Assembly (NCBI GenBank): GCA_002725175.2
Contig: PBQX02000006.1
Location: 1 to 16,614, forward strand
DNA from: CACKLF01 sp002725175
GTDB lineage: Bacteria > Pseudomonadota > Alphaproteobacteria > Rhodobacterales > Rhodobacteraceae
DNA length: 16,614 nucleotides
Direction: 5' to 3'
Shown: piece by piece, positions 1-8,556 of the stretch
Layout of the letters: the number at the start of each line of letters is the position of its first letter
How positions within the stretch are numbered: the stretch's first letter is position 1
The notes under the pieces: model-generated
Database searches by the model: none
Seen by the model: only the letters and a program-made list of their open reading frames with translations
Told to the model about the DNA's origin: nothing
Position numbers and translations under genes: made by a program

Positions 1-56
1 GTATATCATTAAATGTCATTTTTATACATATAAAACAATTACTTAATTAGGTATAG

Positions 57-146
57 TGGCGGAGAGACAGGGATTCGAACCCTGGAGACGGTCTCCCGCC
101 TACACACTTTCCAGGCGTGCGCCTTCAACCACTCGGCCACCTCTCC
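57..146 (-). tRNA. tRNA-Ser(GGA)
   Basis: Read on the minus strand this folds as a class II tRNA. The acceptor stem is GGAGAGG paired with TCTCTCC, followed by discriminator G and an encoded CCA (complement of 57-59). The anticodon stem is CACGC/GTGTG with loop CTGGAAA, giving anticodon GGA (complement of 110-112), which reads UCC and UCU serine codons. A long variable arm and a T-arm with GGTTCGAATCC are present, as expected for serine tRNA. It lies 52 bases downstream of the alaX-type gene on the same strand. No convincing terminator or dedicated promoter could be picked out around it. Confidence 0.97.
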
Positions 147-198
147 TTATATTATGAATTAGCTCAAGTCAGAGACTTTGTCACTACCTATTAAAATG

Positions 199-915
199 TT
201 ACTCTAGGTGAATAGAAACACGTCTGTTTTGCTTACCCTTATTTTCAATTTTTCCAAATCTAACTTTTCCAATTTCACTAGTAGTGTTAACGTGGGTTCC
301 ACCACACGGTTGCAAGTCAATCTGAATATTTTCATCACCAATCCTAATTAATCGAACTTTACCTGCTCCTCGAGGTGGGGATACTGACATAGTTTTTACC
401 AAATCCGGACGAGAATCCAATTCGGAATCCGTTATCCAACTTTGGGTTATCTTATAGTCCTTCGAAATAATCTCATTCAACTGTTCCTCAAGAATTTCTT
501 TATTTTCAACAGGATCAGGCATATTAAAATCAAGCCGACCCTTATTTTCCGAAATTTGCCCCCCTGTAACAGGCAGAGGAATAACTACTGATAGCAAGTG
601 AAGCGCGGTATGCGTTCGCATATATTTAAATCTTTTACCCCAATCTATTTCTTGCCTACATTCTGCTCCTATAGGTGGGAGTTCCTGATCTTCCTTTGGT
701 ACAAGGCAAATATTACTTTCCTTGCCCTTAATCGTCCCAACAATATTGCACCTTTTATCTTTCCAGCTTATTGACCCTTCATCTCCTGGCTGGCCTCCAC
801 TTAAGGCGTAAAAAATACCTTTCTCAAAAATAAGGTGCCCATCATCTGTTATGTCCAATAATTTGGATTCATAACTTTTCAAATAACTGTCACTTAAAAA
901 AATATTCTTTTCCAT
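199..915 (-). CDS. alaX: AlaX-type alanyl-tRNA editing protein
   Basis: A free-standing relative of the AlaRS editing domain that hydrolyses mischarged tRNA-Ala (Ser- or Gly-tRNA-Ala) in the cytoplasm. Numbered from the upstream GTG at 924, the zinc-site motifs are HTALH (H105, H109) and CGGTH (C207, H211). A glycine-rich editing motif FYALSGGQPGDEG lies at about 38-50, typical of the medium-length AlaX class that carries this loop. I prefer ATG at 915 over GTG at 924 (three residues longer) because GGTGA at 921-925 is placed five bases before the ATG as a ribosome site, giving 238 residues. The gene follows the MscS-type channel gene with a short gap and is probably the last gene of a cysK-mscS-alaX transcript. 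Family assignment is firm; exact tRNA specificity is not visible. Confidence 0.9.
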   Translation of the reverse strand: MEKNIFLSDSYLKSYESKLLDITDDGHLIFEKGIFYALSGGQPGDEGSISWKDKRCNIVGTIKGKESNICLVPKEDQELPPIGAECRQEIDWGKRFKYMRTHTALHLLSVVIPLPVTGGQISENKGRLDFNMPDPVENKEILEEQLNEIISKDYKITQSWITDSELDSRPDLVKTMSVSPPRGAGKVRLIRIGDENIQIDLQPCGGTHVNTTSEIGKVRFGKIENKGKQNRRVSIHLE

Positions 916-945
916 AACTTTCACCAGGTAAATTATTTATACGAT

Positions 946-3297
946 TCATTTCTTAGGCGCTTCAGCATACCTTATATTTACATCACGTTGAGGGAATGGA
1001 ATCTCTATTTTGTTTTTCTCAAAAGCTTTAGCAATTTCAAAATTTATTTCAGACTTAACATAGAGCCCAAACTTGGTATCAATGTAAGCTCGCAATTCAA
1101 ACTGTAAAGCGCTTTCCCCAAAACCCCTAAACACTACTTGTGGCTCGGGTTCATCTAAAACTTGAACGTGTTTACTCGCAATAGTTAGCAAAAGTTTTTT
1201 AACTTTCTCAGGATCGGTGCCATAGGCGACCTCAACAGGAACACTTACTCTACCATTCTTGTCCCCATGCATCCAATTTAAAACAGTACCAGTAATAATC
1301 GCAGAATTGGGCACAACCACAATTGCTTTATCTAAGGTTTCTAAATGAGTAGCTCTTACTGAAATTTTCTGAACAGTTCCCGAATACCCTGAAACTTCAA
1401 TCCAATCACCTTCCTGTATTGGACGTTCAACAAGTAAAATAATTCCGGAAACAAAATTTGAAACCACGGTTTGCATACCAAATCCCAAACCAACAGAAAG
1501 CGCTCCTGCAATTATAGCTAAACTAGAAAGATCCAGCCCAACCAAAGATACTGCTAGCAAACCTGCTAAAATATTTCCAATATAACCAAAACCTGACACT
1601 AGAGCTTTCTGACCTCCAACCTCCAGTTTTGTCTTTGGCAATACATTGTCACGCAAAATACCTTGAAGGAATTTCGTTACGACATATCCGAAAATGAAAA
1701 TAACTATTAAACTTACAAAGCCTGAAAGATTTATTTGTGTAGAGCCAAGAGAATACCCTTCATTCAACTTATCCCAAAATATTTCCAGCTCTGCCAATCG
1801 ACCACCCCAAATTAAAAAAATTAGTGGCAAATTTATTAGAACTATTCCTGACGCAACCAAAATTGGAAGAAAAGATTTCTCCTCGTCACCTTGATTTATG
1901 GCTTCAGAATTTGAAAATAACGAAATCGCCCTAAAAATGTTTATGAAAAGGTCATAAAGCACATAACTAACGCCAAACAAAAAGAAAGTGATTGAAAGGT
2001 TTACGATTAAATACCGCCCTGCTTCGAAGAATCCAAAAATTGTCACGAATGGTGCAACCAAGGAAGCATATGTGGCAACAGATACTAAAACCCTCAAAAT
2101 CATTCTCTTATTTTCAGATAACTTAAGCTCTGCTAGAGAATTTGATAAAAGTCTGCTAAGCCTAAAAACTAACAAACTTAGAGTTAGAATAACTAATAAA
2201 CTTGACACTGAATAACTATTCAGTGAAAGAAAATTATTAGAAAGAAGAATTCTGGACAAGAAATCGAAAGCTATCAATACTCCGAGAGCATAGACAATAC
2301 GCGTAGCTAAATGGGCTCGAGGGCCTTCTATTTCCAACAATTGACCAGCTCTCACTGAGTTTGAGAATAAACTTAAAGCCAACCATCTTCCAGCGACAAT
2401 ATATAGTAAGAAAACTGGTGCAGTATCTAAAATTAATTGACCACGCAATCCAAAAATTGGAATTAAATTTATGGCATATAAAATTGATGTAATTCCAAGC
2501 AACGGCAAAAATAGCTGAGATAAATTATTAGCAGCTACGAGCAAATTTGCCTTGTAATTGTTTTTTTCAGAGACAACCATTTCTCTAATTTTTTTCCAAC
2601 TGGTTGGATAAAACCAAAATAAAATTGCCCCTCCTACAATAAGCCAAAATAAGGAACTAATGGAAATTCCGGCTGCAGTGTCTAAAGAGATAACACTTAT
2701 CTTATTTTTAATCTCGATAGAGAAGGAAGTAACAAACTTACCTAGGTCGGAACCAAAGCTTTGCCAATTAGAAAGGGCTAATGGTGAAGGCCCCATACTG
2801 AATAATTTTTCACTAAATCTACCCCTGATTATTCGATCAATTTTTTTAATTTTTTGTGAAAATTCCTTCAAAAAAGCATTTACTCTATAAAGTTTTTGCT
2901 GCTCTACTTCCAAAAGATTTTCAAGTTCTAGCCTTTTATTAGTAACAGATGAATTTTCTTCGTCATCAGTTAATTTTGGACCAAAGGCCTCAAGTTGATC
3001 TAATAATTCAGTTATAATCTGTTCTTGCTCTTCTGCAAAACTGACCACTTTCTCTTTTTCAACTGACAATTCACCACGTAAAATCTCTAAAACTTCAGTC
3101 GATTTAACTGTGCTAATAGAATTTTTTGTCCCTACAGAAAGTTGATCCCACCTAGACAATAAATCCTCGCCTGTATCAGAATGCAGAGGTAAGATACAAG
3201 ACCACATCACAATAACTGCAAACGATATCTTTAGAGAAAGTTGCAAAAAGTACTTACATAAAAGCGAGAATTTTGAATTACAGCTAGATACTAACAT
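946..3297 (-). CDS. Large MscS-family mechanosensitive channel with DUF3772 N-terminal domain
   Basis: A 783-residue inner-membrane channel predicted to open on membrane tension during hypo-osmotic shock. A hydrophobic stretch at about 16-38 looks like a signal peptide. Residues about 45-180 form a coiled-coil-rich periplasmic region that ends in a GPSPL..NW motif characteristic of DUF3772. About ten hydrophobic segments follow between 205 and 610. The conserved MscS pore helix and beta domain are at about 590-680 (GLGFGMQTVVSNFVSGI, then VERPIQEGDWIEV, later VVPNS), with an alpha/beta cytoplasmic end to about 775. The ATG at 3297 lies inside the end of cysK (14-base overlap), suggesting translational coupling; only a weak ribosome site is seen, so the start is less certain than the family. 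Which ions or osmolytes it passes cannot be inferred. Confidence 0.92.
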   Translation of the reverse strand: MLVSSCNSKFSLLCKYFLQLSLKISFAVIVMWSCILPLHSDTGEDLLSRWDQLSVGTKNSISTVKSTEVLEILRGELSVEKEKVVSFAEEQEQIITELLDQLEAFGPKLTDDEENSSVTNKRLELENLLEVEQQKLYRVNAFLKEFSQKIKKIDRIIRGRFSEKLFSMGPSPLALSNWQSFGSDLGKFVTSFSIEIKNKISVISLDTAAGISISSLFWLIVGGAILFWFYPTSWKKIREMVVSEKNNYKANLLVAANNLSQLFLPLLGITSILYAINLIPIFGLRGQLILDTAPVFLLYIVAGRWLALSLFSNSVRAGQLLEIEGPRAHLATRIVYALGVLIAFDFLSRILLSNNFLSLNSYSVSSLLVILTLSLLVFRLSRLLSNSLAELKLSENKRMILRVLVSVATYASLVAPFVTIFGFFEAGRYLIVNLSITFFLFGVSYVLYDLFINIFRAISLFSNSEAINQGDEEKSFLPILVASGIVLINLPLIFLIWGGRLAELEIFWDKLNEGYSLGSTQINLSGFVSLIVIFIFGYVVTKFLQGILRDNVLPKTKLEVGGQKALVSGFGYIGNILAGLLAVSLVGLDLSSLAIIAGALSVGLGFGMQTVVSNFVSGIILLVERPIQEGDWIEVSGYSGTVQKISVRATHLETLDKAIVVVPNSAIITGTVLNWMHGDKNGRVSVPVEVAYGTDPEKVKKLLLTIASKHVQVLDEPEPQVVFRGFGESALQFELRAYIDTKFGLYVKSEINFEIAKAFEKNKIEIPFPQRDVNIRYAEAPKK

Positions 3298-4315
3298 CAG
3301 GCAACTTCATTTTCTGCTTAGCAAGCCATCTGGGAATTGGAAGTCCCTTGGAAGCAAGAAAGTCGGCATTAAATATTTTTTCAGCATAACGAAACCCATA
3401 ATCACAAAGAATTGTTACAATATTTTTTCCAGGTCCAAGCTTGTTTCCCAATCTAATTGCACCAGCAATGTTTATGCCTGATGATAAACCTAAGCACAAG
3501 CCTTCTTCTTCGATTAAGTCGAAGACAATTTTTAATGCCTCATTGTCAGAAATATTAAAGGCGTAATCTACTTCAAGATTTTCTAGATTCTTTGTTAATC
3601 TTCCCTGCCCTATTCCTTCTGATATTGAATTGCCCGAAGAACAAAACTTTCCATTGGTATAATAACTATATAAGGATGCTCCATCTGGGTCTGCTATTCC
3701 AATTTTCACTCCAGGATTTGAAACTTTTAATCCTTCAGAAATTCCACCCAGTGTGCCTCCAGATCCTACAGCGCAAATAAACCCATCAACATGGTTATTA
3801 AGCTGAAGATCAATTTCTTTTGCCGTTCCAAAAATATGAGCCTCTTTATTTGCTATATTATCAAATTGGTTTGCCCAAAATGCTCCATTTTTTAATTCTT
3901 TATTGAGACTATCAGCAAGTCTTTTAGAATATTTTACATAATTATTTTCGTCTTTGTATGGCACTGCAGGAACTTCAATCAGTGTAGCTCCTAAAGATCT
4001 GATTGTGTCTTTTTTTTCTCTTGATTGAGTATCAGGTATCACTATTACGACATCTAACCCCATAGATTTTCCCACTAATGATAAGCCTATTCCGGTGTTT
4101 CCAGCAGTTCCTTCCACAACTGTTCCCGAACGATGTAATTCACCAGCTGCAACTGCTGTCTTAATAATATTTAGGGCCGCCCTATCTTTTACCGACTGTC
4201 CTGGATTTAAAAATTCTGCCTTTCCATAAATATTACAGCCCGTTTTTTCGGATGCCTTCCTTAATTTGATTAATGGCGTGTTCCCTATAAGATTTAAAAC
4301 ATTGTCTTGTATCAT
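3284..4315 (-). CDS. cysK: Cysteine synthase A (O-acetylserine sulfhydrylase)
   Basis: A PLP-dependent cytoplasmic enzyme that makes cysteine from O-acetylserine and sulfide. The start ATG leads directly into the conserved LIGNTPLIKL motif (9-18). The PLP lysine is K43 in GQSVKDRAA, the phosphate/substrate loop is GTAGNTG at 69-75, and GSGGT and CDYG motifs occur later. At 343 residues with a C-terminal extension (about 310-343, SKGLPIPRWLA) it matches the alphaproteobacterial cysteine synthase A subgroup, slightly longer than E. coli CysK. Cystathionine beta-synthase-like chemistry cannot be excluded from sequence, but no regulatory CBS domains are present. The gene is first in a minus-strand group with the MscS channel, whose start overlaps its 3' end by 14 bases. 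A 52-base gap separates it from the divergent DUF6134 gene and must hold its promoter. Confidence 0.92.
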   Translation of the reverse strand: MIQDNVLNLIGNTPLIKLRKASEKTGCNIYGKAEFLNPGQSVKDRAALNIIKTAVAAGELHRSGTVVEGTAGNTGIGLSLVGKSMGLDVVIVIPDTQSREKKDTIRSLGATLIEVPAVPYKDENNYVKYSKRLADSLNKELKNGAFWANQFDNIANKEAHIFGTAKEIDLQLNNHVDGFICAVGSGGTLGGISEGLKVSNPGVKIGIADPDGASLYSYYTNGKFCSSGNSISEGIGQGRLTKNLENLEVDYAFNISDNEALKIVFDLIEEEGLCLGLSSGINIAGAIRLGNKLGPGKNIVTILCDYGFRYAEKIFNADFLASKGLPIPRWLAKQKMKLPDVSI

Positions 4316-4367
4316 AAGAGCTTTAATATCATATTTAGGATAGTTAGTCTTGCATGAAAAACCTTAA
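4316..4367. promoter_or_regulatory. Divergent promoter region between cysK and the DUF6134 gene
   Basis: This is the only non-coding stretch between two divergent genes, so promoters for both are expected here or just inside the coding ends. On the minus strand a TATGAT hexamer lies close upstream of cysK, but no good -35 at standard spacing was found. This is a positional inference, not a resolved promoter. Ribosome sites for both genes are weak. Confidence 0.4.
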
Positions 4368-5090
4368 ATGGAAAACTCTCTTTTTATGGGAAATAATTTG
4401 AATCGAAGAACTTTTTTATTTACGGCTTCAGCAGTTTTAAGCGCCCCCAGCCTTGTGCTTAGCTCACAAACGTTTGAGGCTGAAGCAAGCAGGGAATTTT
4501 TAGTCAAATGGAGAAACATGACCATTGGCAGTAGTAATGTTAGGGTGAGAAGAGATCAAAAAAAATTGAGAACTGAAATTGATGTAAACTTGGTAGTGAA
4601 AATATTCGGTATAACATTTTATTCCTATTCTTTGAAAAATAGAGAATTATGGGAAGAAGGGCAATTAATTAAATTAACCTCAGAAGCCCAAGAAAATAAN
4701 AAAAAGGATCAACTTTCTGTCNATAAAAAGGNAAANAANTTACATATAGAAGGGTCTAAATTTACAGGAGAAATTTCTGAAAACGCAGCTACCACAAGTT
4801 ATTTTACNTCAGATTTCCTTTTGNGAAAGNTTTGGATAAATACACATAATGGAAAGCCTCTTAATGTTGACTTTATGGCTTCTGGNGAAGAAAATATTTC
4901 TACATTTAGCGGAGAGCGCATAGCGAAAAAATGGGTTAACTCGGGAGATTTAGACTTGTCCCTTTTCTATGATGCNAATGGAGATTGGATTGGAAGTTCT
5001 TTTCCTGTTAGAGGAGAGCAGGCTACAATGATACTAAATAAAGAAAAAAATAGTATAAATGATTTGTGGAAAAAGACCCTTTCTCAATGA
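4368..5090 (+). CDS. Tat-exported DUF6134 family protein
   Basis: A 240-residue protein with a twin-arginine signal: NRRTFLF (R13, R14) followed by a hydrophobic stretch to about residue 32, so it is probably exported folded to the periplasm. The mature part shows the DUF6134 pattern: a FLVKWRNMTIGS strand near 44-55, a central IFGITFYSYSLKNRELW segment, and an ATTSYF motif followed by a conserved TxxGK element. No catalytic residues are known for the family. It is 23 bases upstream of the SDR gene and likely cotranscribed with it. Both face the lipid-modification operon, with which relatives of this family co-occur in alphaproteobacteria (recalled, not checked). Start uncertain: ATG 4368 has a weak ribosome site, while TTG 4398 follows GGGA and would shorten the N-terminus while keeping the Tat motif. 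About ten ambiguous bases occur inside. Confidence 0.8.
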   Translation: MENSLFMGNNLNRRTFLFTASAVLSAPSLVLSSQTFEAEASREFLVKWRNMTIGSSNVRVRRDQKKLRTEIDVNLVVKIFGITFYSYSLKNRELWEEGQLIKLTSEAQENXKKDQLSVXKKXXXLHIEGSKFTGEISENAATTSYFXSDFLLXKXWINTHNGKPLNVDFMASXEENISTFSGERIAKKWVNSGDLDLSLFYDXNGDWIGSSFPVRGEQATMILNKEKNSINDLWKKTLSQ

Positions 5091-5113
5091 TGAAATAAAA
5101 TCTGGAATAATAT

Positions 5114-5959
5114 ATGAAAGCAATGATTATAACGGGAGCGTCTAGTGGCATTGGGACTGCNCTTTGCAAATGCTACGCTGAAAATGGTTATTACGTTTTT
5201 GGNTCCGTAAGAAATACCAAAGATGCAAAAGATTTAAATGTGGTTTTAGGTGATAAAGGTGAATCCGTTATATTTGACGTNACAAAAAAGGATCAGATAA
5301 NAAAAGCCTACAAACAAATAGCCAAAAAAACTTCAAAAATAGAGATACTCATTAATAATGCTGGGATCGCCCTTCCAGCACCATTAGAACTCACCTCTGA
5401 AAGTGATTTTATGGATCATTTTTCNATAAATGTTATGGGAGCGCTAAATTGNANACAAATATTTCTACCTCTACTCAAAGCACCTCTGNCTACATCAAAG
5501 CCACACCAAATAATAAATATTTCTTCTGGAGGAGGCAAAAGAGGGTCTCCATTTCTTGGTGCTTATTGTATGAGCAAACACGCTATTGAGGGTTTTTCTA
5601 AAGTTTTGCGACAAGAGATGTTNCTTTATGGAATAGAAGTTTGTGTTATAGCTCCTGGAGCCATAAAGACTAAAATATGGGANAAAGGACGAAAAAATTT
5701 AAACACTAATAAATATTCAACATCAAAATATTCCAAATATATGGGNCGGTTCAGCAAATGGCTTCAATCCTTAGATGACATTGGATTATCCCCAGAAAAT
5801 TTTGCATTAAAAGTGTTTAAAATTTCTCAAAAGCATTTTCCACCTATCAGAATAGTTATTCACCCTAGACCATTTATTGGACTTTTTCTGCAAGATGTTT
5901 TACCTACGCGTTTCTTTAATAAACTCTATGCAAAGAAACTCGGGTTCCCAAAAAAGTAA
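5114..5959 (+). CDS. Short-chain dehydrogenase/reductase (SDR)
   Basis: A 281-residue classical SDR that should oxidise or reduce an alcohol/ketone group with NAD(P)(H). The cofactor motif TGASSGIG is at 7-14, NNAG at 81-84, catalytic Ser at about 137-138 in INISSGGG, and the YxxxK pair is Y151/K155 (AYCMSKHA). PGAIKTKI at 181-188 is the typical post-catalytic turn. The C-terminal 60 residues are longer than a minimal SDR and end in a hydrophobic FIGLFLQDVLPTRFF region that may favour membrane or lipid substrates (inference). The gene follows the DUF6134 gene by 23 bases and ends 17 bases from the convergent MFS gene. SDR genes are members of the Rhodobacter singlet-oxygen lipid cluster, so a fatty-acyl substrate is plausible but unproven. 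Eleven ambiguous bases occur, eight at third codon positions. Confidence 0.9.
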   Translation: MKAMIITGASSGIGTXLCKCYAENGYYVFXSVRNTKDAKDLNVVLGDKGESVIFDXTKKDQIXKAYKQIAKKTSKIEILINNAGIALPAPLELTSESDFMDHFXINVMGALNXXQIFLPLLKAPLXTSKPHQIINISSGGGKRGSPFLGAYCMSKHAIEGFSKVLRQEMXLYGIEVCVIAPGAIKTKIWXKGRKNLNTNKYSTSKYSKYMXRFSKWLQSLDDIGLSPENFALKVFKISQKHFPPIRIVIHPRPFIGLFLQDVLPTRFFNKLYAKKLGFPKK

Positions 5960-5976
5960 TGTGATCTAAGAAATTT

Positions 5977-7266
5977 CTATAATTTACTAAGCTCATTANC
6001 TGGAGCNAGGGACCAAATAAGTCTTACTGATATCATTTTTAATACAACGGGAAGAACACAATATAGAATTGTTAATAGNAATATAGTATCAGAAGAATTA
6101 TCCCCACCAGGTAAAAAATTGGCCTTAGAAAGTAAAATTAAGCCAAATCCTGATGAGAAGGCTATCGCGGCCTTGGTAACAATAGACCAAATGGCAAAAT
6201 ACAGNCCAGCTCTATTTTCTCCACTTTTCAAGGTNTCAATTTCAATTATATCTGCCTGAATAGAAGCTGGTATACCTAGATCAGCCCCTACAGCTGCACC
6301 TGCAAGAAAGCAAATAACTAAAAATGGAAAAAAATCACCGCTTCCTAGAAAAATAACAAATAAGAATATGATGGAAGCATATATCATACTAAAGCACCAA
6401 AGTTTTGGTTTGCTAAAACGTTTGCTAAGGAAAATCCAAACTGGTGAGGCAGCTACAGCAGAAATAAAGTAAACTAATAATAATACCCCACTATATTCTT
6501 GTAATTCCAATTTCGTATTAACGAAATATATGAAAAGAGTTGCAGGCAATCCATTTGCTGCTCCGTTAATGAAATACGCCAAAATTAACTTTGAATACGA
6601 TCGATTATGAATAAGATTTCTCAGAAAGTTAAATACGCTACCNGCTGATATAATGTTTGCGGGTTTTTTATTATCTTCTTTTGCATAAATTACACATAAT
6701 ATAGTACTNAATGGCAAACCAAAAATTATAAAATATGCAATATTTTCAAAAGCCTCTACTGAATTTTCTGCCAAAGCATAGAGACCAGCCGCTATGATCG
6801 TACCTACCAGTGCTAAGGCTTCTCGAATAATAGCAACCGTAGACCTTTCGTGATAATCATCCGTCAATTCAGTCCCTAAAGCATAATATGGGGTTATGAA
6901 CGCACTCCAGCCAATAGTTGCCAAAACCAACCAAATTATAAAATATTTNATATTATGGNATGGTAAAATTTCTGGCATATAAAGATACCAAATNGACACA
7001 ACTAAAATAGGAGTCGAAATTATCAACCACAGCCGCCGTCTTATNTTAAGAAAATTAATCTTGTCACTAAGAAACCCAAATAGCGGATCTAGCAATCCAT
7101 CAAAAAGTCTAACTATTAGAAAGGTAAATCCAATAAGTGCTATACTTATTCCAAAATTGGATGAGTAAAACTCTGCCAAATATACAAACACAGGAAAATA
7201 TAAAGCAGCCATGGGTGCTGCCGGAAGAGCATAGAAAANAATTTTTANTGATTGATTTGANAACAA
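5977..7266 (-). CDS. MFS transporter of the GPH (glycoside-pentoside-hexuronide) cation symporter family
   Basis: A polytopic inner-membrane protein of about 429 residues with roughly twelve hydrophobic segments. The signature loop after the second segment, RLFDGLLDPLFGFLSDK at about 53-69, followed by R-R-R at 77-79, places it in the GPH/MFS_2 family. That family includes melibiose-type sugar symporters but also lipid and lysophospholipid transporters. As the last gene of the lipid-modification operon it more likely handles a lipid-derived or unrelated small substrate than a sugar, but this is inference. The start is unclear: the frame opens with TTG at 7266 followed by a codon containing an ambiguous base, with no recognisable ribosome site, 38 bases after the methyltransferase gene. 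A later Met (residue 19) would cut into the first membrane segment. Confidence 0.85.
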   Translation of the reverse strand: MXSNQSXKIXFYALPAAPMAALYFPVFVYLAEFYSSNFGISIALIGFTFLIVRLFDGLLDPLFGFLSDKINFLXIRRRLWLIISTPILVVXIWYLYMPEILPXHNXKYFIIWLVLATIGWSAFITPYYALGTELTDDYHERSTVAIIREALALVGTIIAAGLYALAENSVEAFENIAYFIIFGLPXSTILCVIYAKEDNKKPANIISXGSVFNFLRNLIHNRSYSKLILAYFINGAANGLPATLFIYFVNTKLELQEYSGVLLLVYFISAVAASPVWIFLSKRFSKPKLWCFSMIYASIIFLFVIFLGSGDFFPFLVICFLAGAAVGADLGIPASIQADIIEIXTLKSGENRAXLYFAIWSIVTKAAIAFSSGFGLILLSKANFLPGGDNSSDTIXLLTILYCVLPVVLKMISVRLIWSXAPXNELSKL

Positions 7267-7304
7267 TATATNAATTTTAATTTAAAAAATGAATTTTTTA
7301 GCCC

Positions 7305-8528
7305 TTAATCCTTTTGCAACGTAAGTTGCACGACGTTACCTGTCTCAGATTCAAAAAATGCCGCACAAGAAGCGAGATAAAAATTCCACATTCTTTTAAA
7401 CCTCTCATCGAANCCCTGGGAAGAAATATCGCTCCAAACAGCATTAAAATTATTATGCCATATGCGCAAAGTTTTTGAATAACTTTTNCCAAATTCTTTT
7501 TGATCAACTTTTTTGAGACCAACAGCTTCAAACNCTCCCTTTAGTGCGCTATCAGANGGCAACATACCCCCAGGAAAAATATATTTTTGGATAAAATCAA
7601 CACTTTTTCTGTACTCTGGAAAAAANTCTTCGGAAATAGTAATTATTTGTAGAGTAGCCCGGGCTCCAGATTTAAGAGAATTTGACAATGTTTTAAAATA
7701 GTCTGGCCAATATTTCTCACCCACCGCCTCAAACATCTCTATCGATACAATTGCATCATATAAACCTTTTTCATCTCTATAATCTTGNAGGNCAACTTCT
7801 CCATTTTCATATAAGCCAGNAATATTCATTCGATTACTGGCATAATTCAACTGCTTCTNAGATATTGTCAAACCCTTAACAAACACATCATTATTTTTAA
7901 TTGCATGCTCCATAAAGCCGCCCCACCCGCAACCTATTTCAAGAACTTTGTCTCCAGGTTTAAGTTTTAAGGTTTCACATATTCTCGAATATTTATTTCT
8001 TTGAGCATCTTCCAAACTTTTTGTTTTTTTATCAAAAAGGGCAGAGGAATATGTCATGGTTTTATCCAGCCAATTTTCATAAAATTTATTCCCAAGGTCA
8101 TAATGTGCAGAAATATTTTTCTTAGCCTGCCTCTTGGTATTAGAACGCAGCCAATGAACAAAGTTTTCGTAAAATCGGACAAGTCTTGCGCCCGGCAAAG
8201 TTCCTTCNACTACAATCTTGTTTGCCAACATGAAATCTAATANCATTAAAAGATCAGGCGTATCCCACCACTCATCCATATAAGATTCGGAGAATCCATT
8301 TTCTCCCTCTCTTAATAATCTCGTGAAAAAATCCTTGTGTCTTACAAGAAGAACACCTTCAGGTCCGGGGTTTTCGGATGAAAATAAAAACTGCCTCTTG
8401 TCAGGCAATTCAATAATTAATGACCCTATGGAAATACTGTCTAGAAGAAGTGCCGCAGTCTTAAACCATTTGGGTAAATTCNTCTGCCCATCAACAGTTT
8501 TAAATANTTTANTCAATCTTTTCNCCAC
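7305..8528 (-). CDS. CFA-synthase-like SAM-dependent fatty acyl methyltransferase (UfaM-like candidate)
   Basis: A 407-residue relative of cyclopropane fatty acid synthase that should transfer a methyl group from SAM to an unsaturated phospholipid acyl chain. Residues 142-165 carry the HYDLGN..FY..WLD..M.YS signature. The SAM motif VLEIGCGWGG is at 195-204 and the lipid-side motif FIQKYIFPGG at 312-321. Compared with recalled E. coli CFA synthase, the bicarbonate-binding Cys139 and His266 correspond to S162 and Q294, while Glu239 (E267) and Tyr317 (Y350) are kept. That fits a methylase making a methylated trans-unsaturated chain, as described for UfaM in R. sphaeroides, rather than a ring-forming enzyme. 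It lies third in the operon after DUF1365. The start is GTG at 8528 with an ambiguous base beside it, so it may shift by a few codons. Confidence 0.88.
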   Translation of the reverse strand: MXKRLXKXFKTVDGQXNLPKWFKTAALLLDSISIGSLIIELPDKRQFLFSSENPGPEGVLLVRHKDFFTRLLREGENGFSESYMDEWWDTPDLLMXLDFMLANKIVXEGTLPGARLVRFYENFVHWLRSNTKRQAKKNISAHYDLGNKFYENWLDKTMTYSSALFDKKTKSLEDAQRNKYSRICETLKLKPGDKVLEIGCGWGGFMEHAIKNNDVFVKGLTISXKQLNYASNRMNIXGLYENGEVXXQDYRDEKGLYDAIVSIEMFEAVGEKYWPDYFKTLSNSLKSGARATLQIITISEXFFPEYRKSVDFIQKYIFPGGMLXSDSALKGXFEAVGLKKVDQKEFXKSYSKTLRIWHNNFNAVWSDISSQXFDERFKRMWNFYLASCAAFFESETGNVVQLTLQKD

Positions 8529-8556
8529 NTCAGTANAAACTTTTCCTAAAGACTTC

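Noticed and set aside
164..180. Small hairpin AAGTC-AGA-GACTT between the alaX gene and tRNA-Ser as a terminator
   Set aside because: The stem is only five base pairs and no T-run follows on the minus strand, so it is unlikely to end transcription.
5969..5978. Palindrome AGAAATTTCT at the convergent end of the SDR and MFS genes, as a bidirectional terminator
   Set aside because: It has no G/C-rich stem, no loop and no T-tract; ten-base AT palindromes are expected by chance here.
7298..7531. A 77-codon minus-strand frame overlapping the methyltransferase 3' end
   Set aside because: Same-strand out-of-frame shadow; the overlapping frame carries clear CFA-family conservation to its end.
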